Counted from the stretch's first letter, positions 32,663 through 42,224 are shown. The stretch is 64,000 nt of DNA from Streptomonospora wellingtoniae (GCF_031845375.1 NZ_JAVREK010000024.1:50117-114116); one strand, 5' to 3'. The notes: generated by a model from the sequence alone, not told the origin. Numbers and translations: made by a program.

Positions 32663-32668
32663 GCAGCC

Positions 32669-33571
32669 ATGGCCACCGATCAGAACGCCCCCGCACTGCC
32701 CGTCGTCGTCCCGCCGGAGTGGGCCGCCGCGCACGCCGACGAGGTGCTCTTCGCCGACGTGCGCTGGTACCTCGACGGCCGGTCCGGCCGCGACGCCTAC
32801 CTGGCGGGGCATCTGCCCGGTGCGGTGTTCGCGGACATCGACACCGATCTCGCCGCGCCCGCCACCGAGTCCGGCGGCCGCCATCCGCTGCCCGACCCGG
32901 ACGACTTCGCCGAGTCCATGTCCGCGCTGGGCATCGGCGACCGCACGCCGGTCGTCGCCTACGACGACAGCGGCGGTTCGACCGCGGCGCGGTTGGTGTG
33001 GCTGCTCCGCGTGCTCGGATCGCCGGCCGCCCTGCTCGACGGCGGCATCGACGCCTGGCGCGGTCCGCTGGAGCGCGGCGGCGTCGAGCCGATCCGGCGT
33101 GAACGCACCGCGGTGCCCTGGCCCGCCGACCGCTTCGCGGACACCGCCGCCGTGCGCGCCGAGTCCGGCGACCAGCGCCGGCTGCTGCTCGACGCCCGCG
33201 TCCATGAGCGCTACACCGGCGCGGCCCCTGCTCCGGTGGACGCGCGCCCCGGGCACATCCCCGGCGCGCGCAGCGCGGCCTGGGCCGGAAACCTCACCGC
33301 GGACGGGCGCTTCGCGCCGCCCGAGCGGCTGCGCGAGAGGTTCCGCGCACTGGGTGCCGACAGCGCCGAGACCGTCACCGCCTACTGCGGCTCGGGCGTC
33401 ACCGCGTGCCTTGACCTGGTCGCCCTCGAACACGCGGGATACGCCGGTGCCCGCCTCTATCCCGGATCGTGGAGCGCATGGGGGGCCGACACCGGCCTTC
33501 CCGTGGAGACGGGGGAGGTCGGCGGAGCCGGGGGGATCGGCGGGAGGGGGGAGTGTGACGGGGGCGGGTAG
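32669..33571 (+). CDS. Sulfurtransferase (two-domain rhodanese)
   Basis: A 300-residue thiosulfate or 3-mercaptopyruvate sulfurtransferase. The inactive N-terminal rhodanese domain (VLFADVRWYLDG, AYLAGHLPGAVFADIDTDLA, VVAYDDSGGSTAARLVWLLR) is followed by the catalytic domain (LLLDARVHERYTG, PGHIPGARSAAW) with the active-site cysteine in TAYCGSGVTACLDLVALE. The last 25 residues are a Gly-rich tail. Thiosulfate versus mercaptopyruvate cannot be decided from the CGSGVTA loop alone, although that loop is usual in mycobacterial CysA/SseA-like enzymes. Confidence 0.92.
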   Translation: MATDQNAPALPVVVPPEWAAAHADEVLFADVRWYLDGRSGRDAYLAGHLPGAVFADIDTDLAAPATESGGRHPLPDPDDFAESMSALGIGDRTPVVAYDDSGGSTAARLVWLLRVLGSPAALLDGGIDAWRGPLERGGVEPIRRERTAVPWPADRFADTAAVRAESGDQRRLLLDARVHERYTGAAPAPVDARPGHIPGARSAAWAGNLTADGRFAPPERLRERFRALGADSAETVTAYCGSGVTACLDLVALEHAGYAGARLYPGSWSAWGADTGLPVETGEVGGAGGIGGRGECDGGG

Positions 33572-33574
33572 ACA

Positions 33575-33614
33575 CCGCGTGGCCTGATCCCAGGGTCAGT
33601 GGGCGGCCACGCGG
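33575..33614. terminator. Hairpin after the sulfurtransferase gene
   Basis: CCGCGTGGCC and GGCCACGCGG form a 10-bp stem around a 20-base loop that can fold further. It begins 4 bases after the stop codon. Confidence 0.6.
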
Positions 33615-33932
33615 CTGATCGGACGAGGGCGCGGGGTACACGTGTGCACGACGGCCGGGCGGGTCCCGGCGACGAGCGGCGCCCTGTGTCCATGGTGCGG
33701 CCGCGGTCGGGTTTGCGGTGCGCGGCACGCCGATGTCGCCTGTTCGAGTCGGCGGGTAGCGGTACCGGCACGAACGGCCGTCGACACCGCCTGCGGGCGG
33801 CGGTTCGGAGCCGGAGGCTCTCCGCCGCCCGAACCGGGTCTCTTCGAGACGCATTTTTTCTCGGGTCTCACTGCTGTCTAACCTCGGCATCCGATCGTTG
33901 TCGGTAACAGGTCGAGCAGTCCGGAGGAGCAC
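33615..33932. other. Regulatory region upstream of the HtrA gene
   Basis: No gene supported. It holds a G/C hairpin (GGGCGGCGG/CCGCCGCCC near 33795-33830), the inverted repeat GTCTC-TTC-GAGAC (33838-33850) and a T-rich run just after it. A GGAGGAGC ribosome binding site ends the region. The inverted repeat is a candidate operator. Confidence 0.5.
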
Positions 33933-35810
33933 ATGAGCGCCAGCGACCCCAGCAAGGGGTTCCCAACCGGGGACCACGTAGGCGAAGGCCGTCCGGCCGA
34001 GCCGCCCGAGGTGTCCGCGGACGCCGCCCCGCCCGGTGCCGACCCCGCGTCTCCGCCTGAACCCGCCGACAGCGCGGCGCAGCCTGAAGCGGCCGCTTGG
34101 ACCGAGCCCGCGCCCGGCGACGACCCCGACGTGGCGGTAGCGGCCCAGTCCGGGGGCGGTGCCTCCGAGACCACCGGGCCTTGGCGGTCCGCCGTGGCCA
34201 ACCGGCCCCCGCGCGCCACCCCCTACGAAGCGGCCGGAGACGAGGCGCCGGTACCCCACGAGCAGCCGCAGGCCTCCCGAGCCGCCCAGCCCGGCGAACA
34301 CGCCGCTCCCGCCGATCCCCTCCGACACCACGGCCCCGCTCAGGGCGCCTTCCCGGGAGGGTCCGGGCAGCCGCGCGGCCATGGCCCCCACGGTCCGCAG
34401 CCGGGGCAGCACCCCGGCGACGCCGAGTCCGCGGCCTGGTCCGGCGCGGCCGCCGGCGCCGCGAGCGGGGCAGCCGACCCGTCCGCCCCCTACGGCGCGT
34501 ACCCCGGGCAGGACGCCGGGGCGCACCACACCGGCGGCTGGCACTACGGCGGCGGCCACCCCGGCGGCCCCGGTGGTCCCGGCTATCCCGGCGGTCCCGG
34601 ACACCCCGGCGGCTTCCCGCCGCCCCCGCACGGCGAGGGCCGTCCGGGCGAGCCGCCCCGCAAGCCCGGCCTCCTGCGGCGCAACGCCGTCGTGGTGGTC
34701 GCCGCCGTCACGGCGCTGGTCACCAGCCTGATCGTGGGCCCCGCCGCCGCGGCGATCACCGCCTACTTCGTCGACGCGGGCCAGGGAGGCACGTCTGCGC
34801 TCACCGACGGCTCGGGCGGATCGCCCTCGACCGGAGACGTCAGCACCGTCGCCGAGAAGTCCCTGCCCAGCGTGGTCTCCATCCAGGCGGGCCAGGGCAC
34901 CGGCAGTGGCGCGGTCATCAGCTCCGACGGCCAGATCCTCACCAATGCCCACGTCGTCTCCGAAGCCCAGGGCGACACGGTCACCGTGGCGTTCAACGAC
35001 GGCAGCGAGGCGAAGGCCCGCATCCTGGGCACCGACCCCGTCTCCGACCTCGCCGTCATCAAGGCCGAGGACCAGAGCGGGCTCACCACCGCCAAGCTCG
35101 GCGACTCCGACAAGGTCGAGGTCGGTGCCGACGTCGTCGCGATCGGCTCTCCCCTGGGCCTGCAGGGCACCGTCACCAGCGGCGTGGTCAGCTCCCTCGA
35201 CCGCCCCGTCAACACCGGCGCCACCGGTCAGCAGGAGCAGCAGCCGGACAACCCCTTCGGCCTGCCGGAGGAGCAGGAGCAGGGGCAGGGCGAGCAGCAG
35301 TTGCGGACCTCGACGGTCATCAACGCCATCCAGACCGACGCGCCCATCAACCCGGGCAACTCGGGCGGCCCGCTGATGAACATGAGCGGCGAGGTCATCG
35401 GCATCAACACCGCGATCGCCTCCACGAGCACCACGGGGGGCCAGGCCGGTTCGATCGGGCTCGGCTTCGCCATCCCGATCAACCAGGCCAAGCCGATCGC
35501 CGAGCAGCTCATCGAGGACGGCCAGGCGAGCTACGCCGCCATCGAGGCCACCATCACCCAGAGCAACGAGGAAGGCGCCACGGTCGTGGAGACCAACGAC
35601 GGCGGCGCCGCGGCCGGGGCCGGCCTGGAGCGGGGCGACCGCATCACCCGTGTCAACGGCGAAGAGGTGGACGGCCCCAACGCCCTCATCGCCGCGATCC
35701 GCGCCCACCAGCCGGGCGACACGATCACCATCGGCTACGTGCGCAACGGCGAGGAGCAGGAGGCCGACGTGACGCTCTCGGCGCAGTCGTCCAACAGCCT
35801 CGGCAGCTGA
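33933..35810 (+). CDS. HtrA/DegP-family membrane serine protease with PDZ domain
   Basis: A 625-residue envelope protease. A long Pro/Gly/Ala-rich cytoplasmic region (1-245) is followed by one membrane segment (about 251-280), a trypsin-like domain (about 305-500) and a PDZ domain (about 520-615). The catalytic triad is visible: His340 (ILTNAHVV), Asp372 (SDLAVIKAED) and Ser477 (NPGNSGGPL). A Gln/Glu-rich insertion (about residues 428-455) interrupts the protease domain. The architecture matches mycobacterial PepD/HtrA, which degrades or refolds damaged extracytoplasmic proteins. In mycobacteria pepD lies beside mprAB; here the MprAB-like pair is about 3 kb downstream of the gene end. Confidence 0.93.
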   Translation: MSASDPSKGFPTGDHVGEGRPAEPPEVSADAAPPGADPASPPEPADSAAQPEAAAWTEPAPGDDPDVAVAAQSGGGASETTGPWRSAVANRPPRATPYEAAGDEAPVPHEQPQASRAAQPGEHAAPADPLRHHGPAQGAFPGGSGQPRGHGPHGPQPGQHPGDAESAAWSGAAAGAASGAADPSAPYGAYPGQDAGAHHTGGWHYGGGHPGGPGGPGYPGGPGHPGGFPPPPHGEGRPGEPPRKPGLLRRNAVVVVAAVTALVTSLIVGPAAAAITAYFVDAGQGGTSALTDGSGGSPSTGDVSTVAEKSLPSVVSIQAGQGTGSGAVISSDGQILTNAHVVSEAQGDTVTVAFNDGSEAKARILGTDPVSDLAVIKAEDQSGLTTAKLGDSDKVEVGADVVAIGSPLGLQGTVTSGVVSSLDRPVNTGATGQQEQQPDNPFGLPEEQEQGQGEQQLRTSTVINAIQTDAPINPGNSGGPLMNMSGEVIGINTAIASTSTTGGQAGSIGLGFAIPINQAKPIAEQLIEDGQASYAAIEATITQSNEEGATVVETNDGGAAAGAGLERGDRITRVNGEEVDGPNALIAAIRAHQPGDTITIGYVRNGEEQEADVTLSAQSSNSLGS

Positions 35811-35863
35811 GGCGCCGCCGCGAGACCTCACCGGGAGCGGGGATTGCGAAGGGAACAGGGGGC

Positions 35864-35896
35864 GGGGCCCGGCGCGTGCGGCACGCGCCGGGCCCC
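35864..35896. terminator. Strong hairpin after the HtrA gene
   Basis: GGGGCCCGGCGCGTGC and its exact reverse complement are separated by one base, giving a very stable stem about 55 bases after the stop. No U-tract. Confidence 0.65.
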
Positions 35897-36110
35897 GCCG
35901 GGGCTGTAGTGGGCGACACCGGTCGCGGGCTCGACGCTTTCGCCGGGGCGGAGGGTATCGTTCCCGGCACTGTACGGCGACCGGCCGTGCGCCCGCGGTG
36001 ACGAAACCGCTCAGGCAGGGCGGGACCGCGTCACCGGCGGCCGGACCGGGCAGCCGACCCGCGAGCACGGTGCGGTCCGTTCACCCGCGCCTCGATCTGG
36101 AGACCTGACA

Positions 36111-37394
36111 ATGGGCGAAGCCCCTTCCACACTCCCGGGCCGCCGTCGGACGCACAGCGGCGCCCGGCGCGGCGCCGGCGGATCGCCGGAGCGCCGGCGC
36201 GTACTCATCGGCTCCGACACCTACCCGCCCGACGTCAACGGCGCCGCGCTGTTCAGCGCGCGCCTGGCGCGCGGGCTCGCCGACCGCGGCACCGACGTGC
36301 ACGTGCTGTGCCCTTCGGCGGACGGCCCGCCGCGCGTGACCGAGATCGGCGGTGCCGTCGAGCACCGGGTGCGTTCGGCTCCGTCGCTGGTGCACGAGAC
36401 GGTGCGCCTGGCGGTGCCCGCCGGCCTTCCCGGGCACATCGACCGCCTCCTGGCCCGCCTGCGCCCCGACGCGGTGCACATCCAGAACCACTTCATCGTC
36501 GGCCGCCTGCTGCTGCGCGCGGCGCGGCGGCACGGCATCCCGGTCGTGGCCACCAACCACTTCATGCCGGAGAACCTGTTCACCTACCTCCACTGCCCGG
36601 CGGCGCTGCACGCGGCGCTCGGCGACCGCGCCTGGCGCGACTTCGTGCGCGTCACCTCCGGGGCCGACCACGTCACGACCCCCACGCGCATCGCCGCCCA
36701 GCTGCTGCTGGACAAGGGCTTCGGCCGCACCGTCGAGGCGGTCTCCTGCGGCACCGACCTGCACCGCTTCCGGCCGCTCGGCGGTGGCTCGGCCGAGCGC
36801 GCGGGCGCCCGGCGGCGGCTGGGCCTGCCGGACCGGCCGACGCTCGCCTTCGTGGGGCGCCTGGACTCCGAGAAGAACATCGCCGACCTCGTCGAGGCCC
36901 TTCCGCACGTCACCGTGCCCGACACCCAGCTCGTGGTGGCCGGAGCCGGCCCGCAGCGGCCGCACCTGGAGGAGCTGGCCAGGCAGCGCGGCGTGGCCGA
37001 CCGGGTGCATCTGCTCGGGTTCGTGCCCGACGCGGACCTGCCCGACGTGTACCACGCGGCCGACGTCTTCATCATCGCCGGGACCGCCGAGCTGCAGAGC
37101 ATCGCGACCCTGGAGGCCATGGCCAGCGGGCTGCCGGTCGTGGCCGCCGACGCGATGGCGCTGCCGCACCTCGTCCAGACCGGGCGAAACGGCTACCTCT
37201 ACCCGCCGGGCAACGCGGGCGACCTGGCCAAGTACGCCGGCGAGATCCTGGCGGGCGGCGAGGAGCGCGACCGGATGGGCGAGGAGAGCCGGCGGCTGGC
37301 CTCCCGGCACGACCACCAGGCCTCCTTGGCGCGGTATGAGGAGATCTACCGCGAGCTGTCGCCGGACCCGGGCGGGCGAATCCGTCGGCTCTAG
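36111..37394 (+). CDS. GT4-family glycosyltransferase
   Basis: A 427-residue GT-B fold glycosyltransferase. The N-terminal acceptor domain begins RRVLIGSDTYPPDVNGAALF after a basic disordered leader of about 25 residues, followed by HIQNHFIVGRLLL and VVATNHFMPENLF. The C-terminal nucleotide-sugar domain has LAFVGRLDSEKNIADLVEAL, VVAGAGPQRPHLEEL, GFVPDADLPDVYHAADVFI and the E-x7-E type motif (AELQSIATLEAMASGLPVVA). It resembles actinobacterial PimB/MgtA-like mannosyl- or glucosyltransferases acting on lipid or glycan acceptors, but donor and acceptor are unknown. It is convergent with the next gene, 10 bases away. Confidence 0.9.
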   Translation: MGEAPSTLPGRRRTHSGARRGAGGSPERRRVLIGSDTYPPDVNGAALFSARLARGLADRGTDVHVLCPSADGPPRVTEIGGAVEHRVRSAPSLVHETVRLAVPAGLPGHIDRLLARLRPDAVHIQNHFIVGRLLLRAARRHGIPVVATNHFMPENLFTYLHCPAALHAALGDRAWRDFVRVTSGADHVTTPTRIAAQLLLDKGFGRTVEAVSCGTDLHRFRPLGGGSAERAGARRRLGLPDRPTLAFVGRLDSEKNIADLVEALPHVTVPDTQLVVAGAGPQRPHLEELARQRGVADRVHLLGFVPDADLPDVYHAADVFIIAGTAELQSIATLEAMASGLPVVAADAMALPHLVQTGRNGYLYPPGNAGDLAKYAGEILAGGEERDRMGEESRRLASRHDHQASLARYEEIYRELSPDPGGRIRRL

Positions 37395-37404
37395 CGGCCG
37401 CGGC

Positions 37405-38520
37405 TCACTCCACGGCGGGCTCGGCGGACAGGCCGCGGCCGCGTCCCGCGCCGGGGTTGCGGCCGCGCTCGGAGCGGTGCGCCGCGGCCCCCGCGGTACC
37501 TCCGGCGGACCTCAGGGGGCGCGCCGACGGGTCGCGCCTGCGGTGCGCCCCCTCGGCCGGCCGCTCGTCATCGGCCGCGACGTGTTGATCGGAGCCCGTT
37601 CCGGAGGGAGCCGGCGCGGTGCTGCCGCCGACCGGCTCGCCGATGCCCCCCTTGCCGAGCCGGGCGGTGCCCTGAACGGGCGGGGCGGGAGCGGGGCGGC
37701 TTGCGCGGGCAAGGGTGACCACCCCGACCACGAGCAAGACCGCGGCGCCGACCGCGATGGTGCCCTCCACCGGCCCGGTCGGGATCCGCTCGTCGAAGAG
37801 CACGACACCGATGACCGCGGCCGAGAGCGGGTCGCTGATGAGCAGCGTCGCGTAGGCGAGCGCGAAGTGCCCGCTGCGGTAGGCGTTCTGCACGATCATG
37901 GCGCCCGACAGGCCGATCGCCAGGCCCACCAGGCTCAGCGGCTGCACGATCGCCAGCACGTCCGCGACGGCGGCCGACCCGATGACGCGGGCGAACGCCG
38001 ACGTCGCGCCGTAGGCCACGCCTCCGGCCAGCGCGAGGGTCCAGGCCCGTGTGACGGGTCCGGTGAACCGCGCGGCCGCCAGGCACGCCAGCATCACGCC
38101 GGCGCAGCCCAGGGGCATGAGGAAGGTTTCGGCGCGGGTGGGCACCGGCGCGCCGGCGTGGTCGGGAAGCGTGGCCAGCAGCCCGGCCAGTGCCGCGGTG
38201 ACGGCGAGCGATCCGATGACCTGGGCCTTCTTCAGGCGCTGGCGGCGGAAGAACGCCGAGAGCATCACCGCGAACAGCAGACCGCTGACCCCGATCGGCT
38301 GGACGATGATGAGGGGCGCGCCGCTGAGAGCGACCATGTGCGCCACGACACCGGCCACCGTCAAGAGGGTACCCAGACACCAACCGCGGCTGCGCACCAG
38401 GAAGGACAGCAGCCGCAACTGCCCGAGCCGCGGCGCCCGGACGACCGCCCTCTCCTGGAAGGCCGCCCCCGCCGCGACTGCGAGCGCACCCGCGATGGCG
38501 ATGACCACTGGCAACGACAT
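37405..38520 (-). CDS. DMT-superfamily (EamA-like) membrane transporter
   Basis: 371 residues. About ten hydrophobic segments occupy the first 280 residues, beginning LPVVIAIAGALAVAAGAAFQ and including LTVAGVVAHMVALSGAPLII, VQPIGVSGLLFAVMLSA and YATLLISDPLSAAVIGVVLF. The duplicated five-helix layout and the segment ending DERIPTGPVEGTI are typical of drug/metabolite transporters. A hydrophilic Pro/Arg/Gly-rich C-terminal tail of about 90 residues follows. The substrate is unknown. Confidence 0.85.
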   Translation of the reverse strand: MSLPVVIAIAGALAVAAGAAFQERAVVRAPRLGQLRLLSFLVRSRGWCLGTLLTVAGVVAHMVALSGAPLIIVQPIGVSGLLFAVMLSAFFRRQRLKKAQVIGSLAVTAALAGLLATLPDHAGAPVPTRAETFLMPLGCAGVMLACLAAARFTGPVTRAWTLALAGGVAYGATSAFARVIGSAAVADVLAIVQPLSLVGLAIGLSGAMIVQNAYRSGHFALAYATLLISDPLSAAVIGVVLFDERIPTGPVEGTIAVGAAVLLVVGVVTLARASRPAPAPPVQGTARLGKGGIGEPVGGSTAPAPSGTGSDQHVAADDERPAEGAHRRRDPSARPLRSAGGTAGAAAHRSERGRNPGAGRGRGLSAEPAVE

Positions 38521-38984
38521 GTGCTGCTGCGCCCTCCTTGCGTCTCATCCGCCTGGCGGGTGCGGCGGTACGTCGATCGGGTGGTGCATCCGGCGGGCGG
38601 GCGTCGGCGTTCTCCGGTGCCGGTCGCGGACATCGTGCGCGGCTGAGGCGGGAACAGCAGTGCCCGTCCACGACCGCTTCGGGTGCGACCGGGCAATGTC
38701 GAATTGCGGATACTCCCGAACAATCCCGACCACCCAGCCGAGTGTGACAGGTACCACGTGTGCGGAGTGAACCGCGGGTGGTCCCGACGCGCTCTGCGGA
38801 GGGTCCGCTCCCCGGACCACCGCATGCGCGGGCGCTTCCGGCCCGGCGCCGCACGGGGCCCATCCTCCTGGCCTGGGAATTCTGCTATATGAAAGGTCAA
38901 GATCCGATAAACGGGCCGGAAGTCCGAGCCGCACCGCGAGGGCCTCCCGGAGCCGCCCGCGGACGGCACCGGGACCCCGCGGGG
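38521..38984. other. 464-base region between the kinase and transporter genes
   Basis: No gene supported. An unusually A/T-rich patch at about 38876-38920 probably belongs to a promoter for the minus-strand transporter: on that strand TTGACC is followed by A/T-rich sequence. Confidence 0.5.
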
Positions 38985-40451
38985 TCAGTCCCGGGGGGCG
39001 GTCCCTCCGCCCGGTTCGCTGCGGGGCGGCAGCCAGAACCCGACGACGGCGCCCCCGCCGGGGCGGTTCGCGGCCAGGACGCGGCCGCCGTGCGCGCTCA
39101 CGATGTCGTGGACCATCGACAGGCCCAGTCCCGAGCCGGGCATGCTCCGCGCCGAGGCCGCACGGTAGAAGCGCTCGAAGATGTGCTCCAGCTCCTGCTC
39201 GTCGACGCCCGGACCGCGGTCGCGCACCTCGACCCTGCCCTCGCGGACGACGATCTCGACGGGCTCCGTCCCGTCGGGATCGAACTTCGCCGCGTTCTCC
39301 ACCGGGTTCGACAGGGCCCGCTCCAGCGCCCCCGGCCTGCCGTGCACCACCGTGCCGTCGGCATCCACCGCGACCTCGCGCCCCGTTCGCCTGCGGGTGC
39401 GGGCGGCGACGCGCTCGGCCAGGGCGCTCATGTCCACATCGGCCGGCTGCTCGTCCTCACGGCTGTCGGTCGCCAGCTGCACCAGCTCGTCGACCAGGTC
39501 GGTGAGTTCGCGGGTCTCGCCCTGGAGATCGTCGACGAGCTGCCGCCGTCCCTCCGGCGGCAGCTGCTCGAAGCGCCGCATCACGCTGACGTTGGTGCGC
39601 AGGCTCGTGAGCGGGGTGCGCAGCTCGTGCGAGGCGTTCTGCACCAGCCGCCGCTGCTCCTCCTTGGACCCGGCCAGCCTGGCCAGCATCGCACTGAACG
39701 CGTTGCCCAGGCGGCCCACCTCGTCGCCCGCCGCCTGCCGGGCGGAGGCCTCGCCGCCGGGCACGGGGTAGTCGAGCCTGCCGGTGGCGCTGACGTACTC
39801 CGCGGCCTCGGTCAGTCGCACCAGGCGGCCGGTGACGCGGCGGCCGATCAGCCACCCGGCAACGCCCGCTCCGATGAGCACCGCCCCGCCGACGCCCAGC
39901 ATCTGGGTGGCGAGGCTGTCCAGCATGCTCTCGGTCGGCGAGAGCCGCTGGCCGATCTGGATGGCGCCGCTGCCGCCGCCGAGGGAGACCGTCGCGATGC
40001 GGTACTCCTCGCCGTGGGCGGCGTCTTCGCGGGTGTGCACCGCACCGGCCTGCTCCTCGGCGGCGGTCGCCCGGTCCTCGTCGGTGACCGGCAGGAACCG
40101 GACGGGCTGATCGCCGCGCACCTGCACCTGGAGGCCGCCGTCGGGGGTGATGGCCTGGTAGGTGAAGGAGTCGGAGTGCAGCAGTGTGGGCCCGTTCCCG
40201 CCGTCGAACGGGTCCATCGCCGGTCCGCGCAGGTCGCGCGAGAGGCTCTCGACGGTGGTGTCGAACTCCGTCTGCTCGTCGGTGCGGATCAGGAACGCCG
40301 CGGTGTTGTAGGCCAGCGAGCCCACCAGCGCGATCACCACGGCCGCCACCAGGGCGAATGAAACTGCGAAGCGCGTGCCCAGGCGCCAGTCGCGCACCGG
40401 CACGACGCGCTCTTTGAGGGCATGCGCCAGCTGACGCGGGTTGCGGATCAC
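38985..40451 (-). CDS. mprB: Sensor histidine kinase, MprB-like
   Basis: A 488-residue membrane kinase. The first membrane segment (FAVSFALVAAVVIALVGSLAY) and the second (MLGVGGAVLIGAGVAGWLIG, about residue 190) bracket an extracytoplasmic sensor domain. HAMP (about 210-270), HisKA with the phosphorylated histidine in NASHELRTPLTSLRTN, and an HATPase domain with NPVENAAKF, DRGPGVDE and GSGLGLSMV follow. The H-box wording and the adjacent regulator match mycobacterial MprB, which responds to envelope stress. The gene starts 4 bases after the regulator gene. Confidence 0.88.
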   Translation of the reverse strand: MIRNPRQLAHALKERVVPVRDWRLGTRFAVSFALVAAVVIALVGSLAYNTAAFLIRTDEQTEFDTTVESLSRDLRGPAMDPFDGGNGPTLLHSDSFTYQAITPDGGLQVQVRGDQPVRFLPVTDEDRATAAEEQAGAVHTREDAAHGEEYRIATVSLGGGSGAIQIGQRLSPTESMLDSLATQMLGVGGAVLIGAGVAGWLIGRRVTGRLVRLTEAAEYVSATGRLDYPVPGGEASARQAAGDEVGRLGNAFSAMLARLAGSKEEQRRLVQNASHELRTPLTSLRTNVSVMRRFEQLPPEGRRQLVDDLQGETRELTDLVDELVQLATDSREDEQPADVDMSALAERVAARTRRRTGREVAVDADGTVVHGRPGALERALSNPVENAAKFDPDGTEPVEIVVREGRVEVRDRGPGVDEQELEHIFERFYRAASARSMPGSGLGLSMVHDIVSAHGGRVLAANRPGGGAVVGFWLPPRSEPGGGTAPRD

Positions 40452-40455
40452 CGGA

Positions 40456-41163
40456 TCACCCCGCCTCCTGCGGCCGGATGGTGTAGCCCACGCCCCGGAC
40501 GGTGTGGATCAGCGGCGGCGTCCCCTGGGGTTCCAGCTTGCGGCGCAGGTAGCTGATGTAGACGGCCAGGTTCTTGGACTCCGGGCCGAAGTCGTAGCCC
40601 CAGATGCGGTCGTAGATGGTCGGATGGTCCAGCACGATCCCGGTGTTGCGGACGAGCAGTTCCAGCAGGTCGAACTCGGTCTTGGACAGCTCGACCTCCT
40701 GCCCGCCGCGCCACACCCGGCGCGCTCCGGGGTCCAGGCTCAGGTCGCCGACCTGCAGCGACGCCGCGGGTGAGCCGTCCTCGTCCGTAGGCGCCGCGCG
40801 GCGCAGCAGCGCCCGCAGCCGCGCCAGCAGCTCGTCCAGCTCGAAGGGCTTGGGGAGGTAGTCGTCGGCGCCGGCGTCCAGCCCGGCCACCCGGTCGGAG
40901 GTCTCCACGCGCGCCGTCAGCATCAGGATCGGGGTGCTGTCGCCCTCCTTGCGCAGCACGCGGCACACGCCAAGGCCGTCGACGCCCGGCATCATCACGT
41001 CGAGCACCAGCAGGTCCACCGGCTCGGCGTGCACGGCCGCGAGGGCCTCGACCCCGTCGGCCGCCATGCGCACCTCGTAGCCCTCCAACCGCAGCGCCCG
41101 ATCCAGTGAGTCGCGGATGGCGCGGTCGTCGTCGGCGATCAGGACGCTGCTCGGTCGGGTCAT
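40456..41163 (-). CDS. mprA: OmpR-family response regulator, MprA-like
   Basis: A 235-residue regulator. The receiver has the acidic pair in VLIADDDRAIRDS, the phosphorylated Asp in LLVLDVMMPG, the conserved Thr in MLTAR and Lys in LPKPF. The winged-helix domain (about 135-230) contains LSKTEFDLLELLVRNTGIVL, YDRIWGYDFG and HTVRGVGYTIRP. With the next gene it forms a typical two-component system; resemblance to MprA suggests control of envelope-stress genes such as an HtrA protease and alternative sigma factors (inference). Confidence 0.9.
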   Translation of the reverse strand: MTRPSSVLIADDDRAIRDSLDRALRLEGYEVRMAADGVEALAAVHAEPVDLLVLDVMMPGVDGLGVCRVLRKEGDSTPILMLTARVETSDRVAGLDAGADDYLPKPFELDELLARLRALLRRAAPTDEDGSPAASLQVGDLSLDPGARRVWRGGQEVELSKTEFDLLELLVRNTGIVLDHPTIYDRIWGYDFGPESKNLAVYISYLRRKLEPQGTPPLIHTVRGVGYTIRPQEAG

Positions 41164-41187
41164 GGTGCCAATGGTGGCGTATCCGGG

Positions 41188-41787
41188 TTAGCCGCCGGTA
41201 AGAGCAACGCGAGGCCACTGCGGGTCCGCGGAGTCCCAGACGGCGCCGGAGGGCCTACGCGCGGCGGAGAGCAGCAGCACCGCGCCCGAGAGGACGCCGC
41301 TGACGATCGGCACCAGTGGCGTATGGGACAGGCCGACGAGCGCGAAGCCCGCTGCGCCGAGCACGGTGAGCCCGGCTCCCGGCACGAGGACGGAGAGCTC
41401 CCGCCACACCGCCGCGAGCGCGACGAAGTGCAGGCCCACGATGACCGCGATCCAGGCGACGTTGGCCTCCACGGGCGCGCCGAGCGCCCGCAGCGCCGGG
41501 AACCCGCCGAAGAGCAGCGCGACCTCGGCGGCGACGACGGCGGCGTAGCGGCGGTTGAACATGGCAGGTCGCCCGTCGGCCGAGTCCGCGCCCGGGGCGT
41601 CCGGAGCGCGGCCGGCGGCCTTCCGGGCCGCCAGTACCGCCAGTACCGCGGCGGTCGCCAAGGCGAGCACCGCTGCGGCGCGCGCGAGTACGACCAGCCC
41701 CGGACCCATCGGGGCGCCGGCGTTGACGAAGACGAACACGGCGCCGAAGACGCAGCCGATCAGTATTCCTGCGAGTCGCTGGCGCAT
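41188..41787 (-). CDS. Hypothetical membrane protein
   Basis: About 199 residues from the ATG at 41787 (the frame continues to an ATG at 41832). Six hydrophobic segments, for example LAGILIGCVFGAVFVFV, VLARAAAVLALATAAVLAVLA, VAAEVALLFGGFPAL, VAWIAVIVGLHFVALAAVW and VLGAAGFALVGLS. It resembles uncharacterised actinobacterial membrane proteins and carries no motif I recognise. It ends 24 bases before the response regulator gene on the same strand. Confidence 0.7.
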   Translation of the reverse strand: MRQRLAGILIGCVFGAVFVFVNAGAPMGPGLVVLARAAAVLALATAAVLAVLAARKAAGRAPDAPGADSADGRPAMFNRRYAAVVAAEVALLFGGFPALRALGAPVEANVAWIAVIVGLHFVALAAVWRELSVLVPGAGLTVLGAAGFALVGLSHTPLVPIVSGVLSGAVLLLSAARRPSGAVWDSADPQWPRVALTGG

Positions 41788-41921
41788 GGGAGAGGCGGCC
41801 TCTTTCCTACGGGCACCTGTGCGGGCCCTCATCGTTGCGGTGCTGGCCGCCCTCGCCGGAGCGGTGCCGGTCGGCGGCGTGCCGGCTCGGCGGACCGATG
41901 GCCCCGCGGGGCCGCCGGCCG

Positions 41922-42098
41922 CTACTCACCGTCGCCGCCCTTGCTGCGCCCGCCCTGCTGGAAGGCGATACCGAAGGCGATGCCGATCCCGATGCCGAGG
42001 GCGATCCCCAGGCCCAGATTGTCGAGCGAGACCCCGAGAGCGATTCCGACCCCTATCCCGATGGCGAGTCCGGAGAACGCGGACGTGTTCCACTTCAT
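41922..42098 (-). CDS. Small glycine-zipper membrane protein
   Basis: 58 residues: MKWNTSAFSGLAIGIGVGIA then LGVSLDNLGLGIALGIGIGI and a short Gly/Lys/Asp tail. Two hydrophobic stretches with Gly every second to fourth residue suggest helix packing through glycine zippers. The ATG at 42098 is chosen because GGATGGAGG lies at the correct distance; an in-frame ATG 12 bases upstream overlaps that site. Function unknown. Confidence 0.75.
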   Translation of the reverse strand: MKWNTSAFSGLAIGIGVGIALGVSLDNLGLGIALGIGIGIAFGIAFQQGGRSKGGDGE

Positions 42099-42224
42099 CG
42101 GTGCCTCCATCCTGGATGATCCGCCGATTCGGACGGCGGCGTCGTGGGCGATACCGCAGATCGGACGCGGCGCGGCGCCCGCGGGTTCCCTCCGCGCGGC
42201 CCCTGCGGGTGACCGGGGACCGGG

